Shown: positions 58,010 to 64,000 of the stretch, one piece after another | Position numbering within the stretch: the first letter of the stretch is position 1 | Layout: every line of letters begins with the position of its first letter | NCBI RefSeq assembly: GCF_046719735.1 | Contig: NZ_JAUTWQ010000001.1 | Span: forward strand, 62,001 to 126,000 | DNA: 64,000 bases | Source: Halobacillus_B rhizosphaerae | GTDB lineage: Bacteria; Bacillota; Bacilli; Bacillales; Halobacillaceae | Direction: 5' to 3' | Notes under the pieces: generated by a model | The model's database searches: none | Told to the model about the DNA's origin: nothing | The model's input: only the letters and a program-made list of their open reading frames with translations | Program-made: the position numbers and the translations under genes

Positions 58010-60436
58010 ATGCTTGTATCATTAAATTGGCTGAAGCAATATATTGATGTCAGCGATTATTCACCGGAAGAATTAGCAGAAATTATCACTAAAACAGGGA
58101 TCGAAGTAGAAAGCGTGGAACCGATAGCTGAGAAAGCTGAGGGAGTTGTCATAGGTTATGTGCGTTCTTGTGAGCAGCACCCTAATGCAGATAAACTTTC
58201 CCTCTGCCAAGTGGATATTGGCGAGGAAACACTGCAAATCGTATGTGGCGCCCCCAATATTGCTTCTGGACAGAAAGTTCCAGTCGCGGCGCCTGGAGCA
58301 GTTCTGCCCGGAAATTTCAAAATAAAAAAAACCAAGCTGCGTGGGGAAGCATCTAATGGGATGATCTGTTCCTTACAGGAGCTTGGCGTAAACGAAAAGG
58401 ATGTACCTAAAGAATTTGAAGATGGAATTTTCGTATTTCCAGAGGATACAGAAGTAGGGGCAAACGCGATTTCTGTATTAAATTTGGATGATACCATTAT
58501 AGAGCTAGGGTTGACCCCCAACCGTTCTGATGCATTAAGTATGGCAGGTGTGGCTTATGAGGTTGCAGCGGCAATTGATGGGACTTACTGCTTAAAAGAA
58601 GAACAAGTGAACACCGCTGAGGAAAAGGCAGAGGATTATCTCTCTGTCGAAGTGGAAGATGAAGAGGCCAATCCATACTATGGTGCTTTTATTATCAAAG
58701 ATGTCAAAGTAGCGGCTTCTCCGTTATGGATCAGGAACCGTCTTCGAGCTGCTGGTATTCGTCCTATCAATAATGTTGTAGATATTACGAATTATGTTCT
58801 ACTCGAGTACGGTCAGCCGCTTCATGCATTTGACTATGACCGCTTCAATTCTAAACAGATTTTGACTAGAAGAGCTCACGATGGAGAAGTAATTAAAACA
58901 CTTGATGAACAGGAACGTTCCTTGACGCAGGATCACTTAGTTATTACAAATGGCGAAACGCCTCAAGCTATCGCTGGTGTTATGGGGGGTTCCACTTCTG
59001 AAGTTCAAGACGATACAACGACCATCTTACTTGAAGCTGCTTATTTTGACCCGCGTGTTGTCCGCCAAGCTTCGAAAGAACATGGTCTTCGTAGTGAATC
59101 CAGCACTAGGTTTGAAAAAGGAGTCGATCCTAATCGAGTCGAACGAGCAGGGAAACGTGCCTGTGAATTGTTAGCAGAATATGCAAATGGGACAGTACTA
59201 AATGGACTGGTTAGTTTTGACAAATTGGATCGTACTGAAAAAATAGTAAAAATACAGACGGATCGAATTAATAACCGCTTAGGAACGGAAATGACAAGTG
59301 AAGAAATTGCGGACATTCTGCGTAGACTTCAGTTCGAAGCTGAGCAAAATGGGGAAGAGTTTACAGTTCATATTCCTACACGCAGAGGAGATATCGAATT
59401 ATTCGAAGATATGCTCGAGGAGGTAGCCAGGATCTACGGCTATGATAACCTTCCTTATACCCTTCCTTCAGGGGCTTCTCAAGCAGGGGGGCTGACTATT
59501 GAACAGCAGTTAAAACGTAAGATAAAGGCTTACTTTGAAGGTGCTGGCCTTGATGAAACGATCACCTATTCTTTAACCAATGAGCGAAAAGCAGACCTAC
59601 TGGTGAGCGCTGACATTCGTGAACAAGCCAAAAGTCCAGTGAGGTTAGCTATGCCAATGAGTGAAGATCACAGCACACTCAGGTTAAGTATGCTTCCTGA
59701 ATTGCTTGAATCTTTGTCCTACAACGTGGCTAGGAAACAACAAAACCTTGCTTATTATGAATTAGGAACTGTATTTGTCAGTGAAGAATCCACCGTAACT
59801 AAGCAGCCTGAGGAAATATTACGGGCAGGCGGAGCAATAACCGGCGAGTGGATGTCCCACCCTTGGCAGCAAGAGAAAAAAACGGTGGACTTCTTTGTAG
59901 TGAAAGGGATTGTTGAAGGATTAAGTGAGTTATTGAATATTCCATTCACTTATCGTGCAGCGAAGCTCTCATCCATGCACCCGGGAAGAACAGCGAGTGT
60001 ATCTTTACAAGGGAAAGTCATTGGATTCGTTGGGCAAGTTCACCCGAAGCTTCAGCGGGAATTTGGATTAAAAGAAACGTACGTATTCGACCTGAATTTG
60101 GAAGAAATCTTCAAGCATTATCATAAAGAAGAAACTTTCCAAACCATTCCACGTTTTCCATCTGTGAGCCGGGATATCGCACTTGTGGTAGACGAATCAG
60201 TAACTTCTGGTGCCATCTTAGACACCATAACAGAAGCCGGTACTCCTCTTGTGAAAGATGTGCAGGTCTTTGATGTTTATCAAGGAGAGCATTTGCAAGA
60301 AGGCAAAAAATCACTGGCTTTCAATTTGTTATACCTTGATCCGAACCGGACCTTGAAGGATCAAGAGGTAGAAGAGGCACATGAAAAGATTCTTCATGCT
60401 GTTAAAGAGCATCATGGTGCAGAATTACGCGGATAA
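58010..60436 (+). CDS. pheT: Phenylalanine-tRNA ligase beta subunit
   Basis: This 808-residue subunit has an N-terminal tRNA-binding (EMAP-like) domain (VVIGYVRSCEQHPNADKLSL near residue 47), the B3/B4 editing domain (RPINNVVDITNYVLLEYGQP near 250), the B5 domain, the pseudo-catalytic core and a C-terminal ferredoxin-fold anticodon-binding domain (FPSVSRDIALVVDESVTSG near 705). Editing removes tyrosine attached to tRNA-Phe. The length is as in B. subtilis. The ATG follows AAAGGAGGAG. The operon ends in the next hairpin. Confidence 0.97.
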   Translation: MLVSLNWLKQYIDVSDYSPEELAEIITKTGIEVESVEPIAEKAEGVVIGYVRSCEQHPNADKLSLCQVDIGEETLQIVCGAPNIASGQKVPVAAPGAVLPGNFKIKKTKLRGEASNGMICSLQELGVNEKDVPKEFEDGIFVFPEDTEVGANAISVLNLDDTIIELGLTPNRSDALSMAGVAYEVAAAIDGTYCLKEEQVNTAEEKAEDYLSVEVEDEEANPYYGAFIIKDVKVAASPLWIRNRLRAAGIRPINNVVDITNYVLLEYGQPLHAFDYDRFNSKQILTRRAHDGEVIKTLDEQERSLTQDHLVITNGETPQAIAGVMGGSTSEVQDDTTTILLEAAYFDPRVVRQASKEHGLRSESSTRFEKGVDPNRVERAGKRACELLAEYANGTVLNGLVSFDKLDRTEKIVKIQTDRINNRLGTEMTSEEIADILRRLQFEAEQNGEEFTVHIPTRRGDIELFEDMLEEVARIYGYDNLPYTLPSGASQAGGLTIEQQLKRKIKAYFEGAGLDETITYSLTNERKADLLVSADIREQAKSPVRLAMPMSEDHSTLRLSMLPELLESLSYNVARKQQNLAYYELGTVFVSEESTVTKQPEEILRAGGAITGEWMSHPWQQEKKTVDFFVVKGIVEGLSELLNIPFTYRAAKLSSMHPGRTASVSLQGKVIGFVGQVHPKLQREFGLKETYVFDLNLEEIFKHYHKEETFQTIPRFPSVSRDIALVVDESVTSGAILDTITEAGTPLVKDVQVFDVYQGEHLQEGKKSLAFNLLYLDPNRTLKDQEVEEAHEKILHAVKEHHGAELRG

Positions 60437-60530
60437 AACCGTTTTAGATTCTAAATTTCATGATCACGCAAGCAAAGAAATGCACCACCATTAGAAGCTA
60501 AGCAGTCCCTTCTAATATTTCCAAGCAATG

Positions 60531-60571
60531 AAAACCCGTACCTTTTATGTTAAGAAGGTACGGGTTTTCTA
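60531..60571. terminator. Bidirectional terminator between pheT and rnhC (AAAACCCG type)
   Basis: AAAACCCGTACCTT and AAGGTACGGGTTTT form a 14-bp stem between convergent genes. Confidence 0.85.
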
Positions 60572-60634
60572 CTGGAAAACACTTTTTTTAAGAGTTTATT
60601 TGCTTAATTGTAACTATTGTAATTATAAATTTTC

Positions 60635-61555
60635 TCAAACGAGTTTTTTGGCTTTTTCTGTATTAGCAAAGTGTACTTTCGCGACTTCGTCAAGTTTTGA
60701 TTCACCGTAGTGACGAATGACTTCAGCAGCAGCCTGATCAACTTTTGGAGAAGCTCCTTTGGGTATAGCTAAACCAGTATCCATTTCTAACTGATGCATC
60801 GCTTTAACAAACGCAGAACGAGCCATAATAGAGGCAGCAGCTACTGCAATAGAGTAGCTTTCGGCTTTGGTCATAAAATAGATGTTCTCTTGCAGCTGTA
60901 AGCCTTCACTTTTTAAATGTTTTTGATAAACATCAGGCTGTGAAAACTGGTCTACCAGGATTCCTTCTGGTTTATCAGGTGAAATTTTGTCGAGTAGTTT
61001 CATTAATGCTTGGTGATGAAGAATGGTTTTCATTTTTCCTTGAGTCCAGCCTTTTTTCTGCCACTGATTGTATTTTTTATTATTCAGTCTTAATAAGCTG
61101 TAAGGAATTTTCATCTGAACCAATTCTTTGGCAAGTTCAGTAATCTGCCGGTCGTTCAAGTGCTTGGAATCTTTCACTCCAATGGCTTTCAAATGTCCGA
61201 TTTGATGAGATGTAACGTAGGCAGCAGCAACAGTAACCGGTCCAAAATAATCTCCGGTCCCAGCTTCATCTGAACCAATGTGAGAACTTGTAAAGAGTGA
61301 CGAGGCAGGATGGTACCCGTGTTTACTAGATGCTTTAGGCTTTGAACTGGCTGTTGGGGACCCCCATTTGGAAGACTCTGCTTCTGGATTGCTGCCTTGA
61401 AACAAAACCTTTCCAGATTGATAAGCGGTAATGCTGCAATGGTTCGTCTTGGCAGCGAAGGAGGCATGCTGCGGTGCAGGCTTTAGTTGGCTGCTATAAT
61501 GCTTTTTCATTTGAGCAATGACAGGCGATGTTAATTTAAGTACAACTTGTGGCAT
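60635..61555 (-). CDS. rnhC: Ribonuclease HIII
   Basis: This 306-residue enzyme cuts RNA in RNA-DNA hybrids. An N-terminal TBP-like domain (about residues 1-85) precedes the type 2 RNase H domain, which has the HIII signature SDEAGTGDYFGPVTVAAAYV (near residue 94; the catalytic Asp and Glu are included), GVKDSKHLND, then ILVDQFSQPD and SIAVAAASIMARSAFV. The ATG is preceded by AAGGGAAGGGG on its strand. It is divergent from zapA, as in B. subtilis (ysgB). Confidence 0.93.
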   Translation of the reverse strand: MPQVVLKLTSPVIAQMKKHYSSQLKPAPQHASFAAKTNHCSITAYQSGKVLFQGSNPEAESSKWGSPTASSKPKASSKHGYHPASSLFTSSHIGSDEAGTGDYFGPVTVAAAYVTSHQIGHLKAIGVKDSKHLNDRQITELAKELVQMKIPYSLLRLNNKKYNQWQKKGWTQGKMKTILHHQALMKLLDKISPDKPEGILVDQFSQPDVYQKHLKSEGLQLQENIYFMTKAESYSIAVAAASIMARSAFVKAMHQLEMDTGLAIPKGASPKVDQAAAEVIRHYGESKLDEVAKVHFANTEKAKKLV

Positions 61556-61709
61556 AATTTGCCCCTTCCCTTAACCTAAATTATAGTGTTAGTATAGCAA
61601 ATTCCAATATTAAATAGAACATTAAGGAAATACAACCATAATGGTTTCCTAATGTAACAGCTTCGTGTTACTATTAACTTTAGGATTGAGAATTAAGGGG
61701 GGTATGGAT

Positions 61710-61988
61710 GTGTCGCAGTCAGACCAAGAGAAAAAAAGAATTACAGTGGAGATTAACAATAGATCTTACACTATAGTTGGTTATGAAGAGCCGCACCATA
61801 TCCGAATGGTATCTAGTCTTGTGGATCAGAAAATGCGAGAAATTCATGATGCCAACCCTAGTTTGGACACTTCTAAATTAGCTGTACTTACTGCTGTTAA
61901 CACAATGAATGAGTACATAAAATTAAAAGAAGAATGTACTGAACTGATGAATTATATTGATAAATTGGAGAAAAAGGACGACAATTAA
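61710..61988 (+). CDS. zapA: Cell division protein ZapA
   Basis: This 92-residue protein supports FtsZ ring assembly. It has the ZapA pattern: ITVEINNRSYTIVGYEEPHH, then MVSSLVDQKMREI and a C-terminal coiled coil (NEYIKLKEECTELMNYIDKL). I chose GTG 61710 because AAGGGGGG ends seven bases upstream; an ATG at 61704 is only one base from it. It lies two bases before cvpA, with which it is cotranscribed, as in B. subtilis (yshA-yshB). Confidence 0.9.
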   Translation: MSQSDQEKKRITVEINNRSYTIVGYEEPHHIRMVSSLVDQKMREIHDANPSLDTSKLAVLTAVNTMNEYIKLKEECTELMNYIDKLEKKDDN

Positions 61989-61990
61989 AC

Positions 61991-62539
61991 ATGATTGATT
62001 TACTATTACTATTCATTTTATTTATCGGAGTGATTACCGGTCTCAGACGCGGTTTTATACTTCAATTGTTTCACTTAATCAGTTTTGTAGCTGCTTTTAT
62101 TGTAGCTGCATTATATTATGATGATTTAGCGCCAAAATTGAATTTGTGGATTCCATACCCGCAATTCCCCGAAAACGCGGACTGGGCGGTTTTTCTAGAC
62201 AGTCTGCCACTGGAGCAAGCCTTCTACAATGCGATTGCTTTTGCAATTATATTCTTTGCTGTGAAAGTTGTCCTTCATATAATCGCTTCCATGCTTGATT
62301 TTGTCGCCGATTTACCAGTGCTGAGCACTTTAAATGGTCTGCTGGGCGGAATATTAGGATTCGTGGAGAATTATGTAATAATATTTGTTTTGTTATATAT
62401 TGCGGCGCTTGTTCCATTGGTCAGTGTTCAGAACGCCATTGATCACTCGTTTTTGGCCCAGTTTATTATTGAACACACACCCGTGTTTTCCAATCAGTTG
62501 AAAACACTTTGGATTGACCATGTGGCTGGGTTATTTTAA
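61991..62539 (+). CDS. CvpA family membrane protein (YshB-like)
   Basis: This 182-residue protein has four to five transmembrane segments and the CvpA pattern: LLLFILFIGVITGLRRGFIL at the start and VLSTLNGLLGGILGFVENYV near residue 113. Family members were named for colicin V production in E. coli; the ordinary role is unclear, perhaps linked to envelope integrity. The ATG at 61991 directly follows the zapA stop. A terminator-like hairpin follows, before polX. Confidence 0.87.
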   Translation: MIDLLLLFILFIGVITGLRRGFILQLFHLISFVAAFIVAALYYDDLAPKLNLWIPYPQFPENADWAVFLDSLPLEQAFYNAIAFAIIFFAVKVVLHIIASMLDFVADLPVLSTLNGLLGGILGFVENYVIIFVLLYIAALVPLVSVQNAIDHSFLAQFIIEHTPVFSNQLKTLWIDHVAGLF

Positions 62540-62579
62540 AGAGACCGGACTACTTGTCCATACAAAATAGTCGACCGAA

Positions 62580-62618
62580 GAATAGCCGCTATGATTCCGA
62601 TCATGGCGGCTATTTTCT
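62580..62618 (+). terminator. Terminator after cvpA
   Basis: AATAGCCGCTATGA pairs with TCATGGCGGCTATT with one wobble, followed by TTCTGTTG. The T-run is short. Confidence 0.65.
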
Positions 62619-62671
62619 GTTGAAGATGGTGACAGATTCACAGTTTATATTATAGAGGAGTCGATGAACAA

Positions 62672-64000
62672 ATGGCTATTGATAAAAAGAAAGTCATCCA
62701 TTTACTTGAAGACATTGCTGTTTACTTAGAATTAAAAGGAGAGAATCCTTTCAAGATCTCTGCCTATAGAAAAGCCGCACAGGCACTTGAACGTAACGAT
62801 CATTCGCTGAATGAAATCGAGGATTTTACCAAGTTAAAAGGGATTGGTAAAGGAACGGCAGCGGTTATAGAGGAGTATCTGGAAAATGGAGAGTCAGAAA
62901 CACTGCAGCAGTTGAAGGAAGAAGTACCTGAAGGGTTGGTTCCGTTGCTAGATCTTCCTGGCATGGGTGGCAAAAAACTTTCTAAAATTTACCACCAATT
63001 AGAAGTAACAGACGCTGATACGTTGAAAAAAGCACTTGAAAATGGAGAAGTAGAGAATCTTGAAGGGTTCGGTAAGAAATCAGCTGAAAAGATTCTTAAA
63101 GCTCTGCAGGAGGCAGACTCCCGTCCGGAACGTCTGCCGATGGCCATGATGCTGCCTATTTCAGAAAAGGTATTAGCTTTTCTAAAACAGGGGAAAACGT
63201 TTCAACAGTATTCACTCGCCGGCAGTTTAAGAAGAATGAGGGAAACTGCAAAAGACATAGATTTTATCATTGCTTCTGAACATCCGGCTAAAACGAGAGA
63301 TGAATTATTAACTTTTCCGGATATTAAAGAAGTGGTAGCTTCTGGAGAAACCAAGGTTTCTATCGTCGTTCAGGGAAAATATGACGTAGGAATTGACTTT
63401 CGGATCGTAGCTCCTAGTGAATTTGCTACTACTTTGCATCACTTTACTGGTTCGAAAGATCACAATGTGGCGATGAGACAGCTTGCTAAAACCCGGGATG
63501 AAAAGATCAGTGAATATGGAGTTGAAAATTCTAAAACGGGTGAAGTAAAGACGTTTAAAAGTGAAGAAGATTTCTTCAACCATTTTGGCCTTCACTTTAT
63601 ACCGCCGGAAGTACGGGAAAACTATGGAGAGGTAGAGAAATTTAAAGATCCTGTTTCTCTCGTCTCTCTTGAGGATATTAAGGGTGACCTGCATATGCAC
63701 TCTACTTGGAGTGACGGTGCCCAGTCTATTAAAGAAATGGCAGAAAGAAGTAAAGAAAAAGGGTACGAATATATCGCGATTACGGATCACTCTAAATACC
63801 TCCAGGTCGCAAACGGTTTGAATGAGAAAAGACTGCGCATGCAGCGGGAGGAAATTGAAAAAGTCAATGAATCAATGGATGATTTTCATATCTTTGCAGG
63901 GATTGAAATGGATATCCTGCCAGACGGTCGTTTGGACTTTGAAGACGATTTTCTGAAGGAAATGGATTTTGTTATTGCATCTATCCATTCTAGTTTTCAG
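62672..64000 (+). CDS. polX: DNA polymerase X / 3'-5' exonuclease PolX, N-terminal part (continues past window)
   Basis: An open frame from ATG 62672 runs to the last base (443 codons) without a stop. It encodes a family X polymerase with a PHP exonuclease. The N-terminal helix-hairpin-helix part has LKGIGKGTAAVIEEYL and LEGFGKKSAEKILKAL. The palm has the catalytic pair in KDIDFIIASEH and, further on, VGIDFRIVAP; the PHP domain starts DLHMHSTWSDGAQSIKEMAE (near residue 340). PolX acts in base-excision repair in B. subtilis. GAGGAG lies 11 bases upstream. It follows zapA-cvpA, as in B. subtilis. The last quarter of the gene is outside the window. Confidence 0.93.
   Translation, partial: MAIDKKKVIHLLEDIAVYLELKGENPFKISAYRKAAQALERNDHSLNEIEDFTKLKGIGKGTAAVIEEYLENGESETLQQLKEEVPEGLVPLLDLPGMGGKKLSKIYHQLEVTDADTLKKALENGEVENLEGFGKKSAEKILKALQEADSRPERLPMAMMLPISEKVLAFLKQGKTFQQYSLAGSLRRMRETAKDIDFIIASEHPAKTRDELLTFPDIKEVVASGETKVSIVVQGKYDVGIDFRIVAPSEFATTLHHFTGSKDHNVAMRQLAKTRDEKISEYGVENSKTGEVKTFKSEEDFFNHFGLHFIPPEVRENYGEVEKFKDPVSLVSLEDIKGDLHMHSTWSDGAQSIKEMAERSKEKGYEYIAITDHSKYLQVANGLNEKRLRMQREEIEKVNESMDDFHIFAGIEMDILPDGRLDFEDDFLKEMDFVIASIHSSFQ

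Noticed and set aside
63308..63790. 160-residue minus-strand frame inside polX
   Set aside because: Opposite to the palm and PHP motifs of polX; no ribosome binding site.
1..64000. CRISPR arrays, prophage, IS elements, tRNA or rRNA genes, restriction or toxin-antitoxin systems
   Set aside because: No regularly spaced repeats, transposase or phage genes, cloverleaf sequences or defence genes were seen by reading.

Overview
The window is a core chromosomal segment of a low-GC, endospore-forming Gram-positive bacterium of the family Bacillaceae. Several sporulation proteins point to this (YtrH, YtrI, YtvI, YtaF, YtxC and the small acid-soluble spore protein SspI). So does gene order, which follows the Bacillus subtilis ackA-moaB / ytkL-ytoI-nrnA-dnaE / accDA-pfkA-pyk / citZ-icd-mdh / phoPR / polA-mutM-coaE-gapB-speD-nrdR-dnaB-dnaI / thrS / infC-rpmI-rplT / ysd / pheST / rnhC-zapA-polX backbone. 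A halotolerant relative such as Halobacillus is my best guess; that is an inference from gene content and order, not a measured identity. Almost every gene lies on the plus strand, interrupted by short minus-strand genes (uspA, an NCS1 permease, ytpI, ytrIH, ytvI, ysdB, sspI, rnhC).

Layout. 1-5.9 kb: end of ackA, an EcsC-family gene, moaB, uspA, an NCS1 permease, an unusual SDR protein and ald. 5.9-6.8 kb: an 826-base gap with a terminator, a hairpin, a structured dispersed-type repeat and an ECF sigma-W-type promoter. 6.8-10.8 kb: a membrane-stress operon (DUF4178, PspA, DUF4247, DUF350, membrane-anchored spermidine synthase-like protein). 10.8-18.9 kb: ytkL, ytoI, ytpI, nrnA, ytrIH and dnaE. 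19-26 kb: malic enzyme, a FadR-type regulator, accDA, pfkA, pyk and fxsA. 26.6-32 kb: ytvI, then citZ-icd-mdh and a MaoC-like hydratase. 32.4-37 kb: phoPR and hflKC. 37-48.3 kb: polA, mutM, ytaF, coaE, gapB, speD, an unknown gene, nrdR, dnaB, dnaI and ytxC. 48.3-56.6 kb: T-box plus thrS, leader plus infC-rpmI-rplT, ysdA, a VTT-domain protein, ysdB, a dUTPase, ysdC, sspI and ysgA. 56.7-64 kb: T-box plus pheST, rnhC, zapA, cvpA and the start of polX.

The most interesting theme is envelope stress. Three separate promoters match the sigma-W pattern TGAAAC - 17 bases - CGTA. They stand before the PspA/DUF4178/DUF4247/DUF350/SpeE-like operon, before hflKC, and before ysdB. The first operon joins a PspA/IM30 protein to three little-studied families and a membrane-embedded aminopropyltransferase-like enzyme. 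The decarboxylated-AdoMet supplier SpeD is encoded about 33 kb away. A membrane-linked polyamine-type reaction in stress response is a reasonable hypothesis, but no substrate can be read from the sequence.

Other regulatory signals are readable. A perfect FadR-type palindrome lies just after the malic-enzyme promoter, with a FadR-family regulator encoded next door. An 11/11 match to the CcpN operator consensus covers the gapB -10 box. Two tRNA-sensing T-box leaders have UGGN bases that fit tRNA-Thr and tRNA-Phe. An L20-type attenuator leader precedes infC, and infC itself appears to start with AUU. No rRNA, tRNA, CRISPR, IS element, prophage or restriction system was seen.
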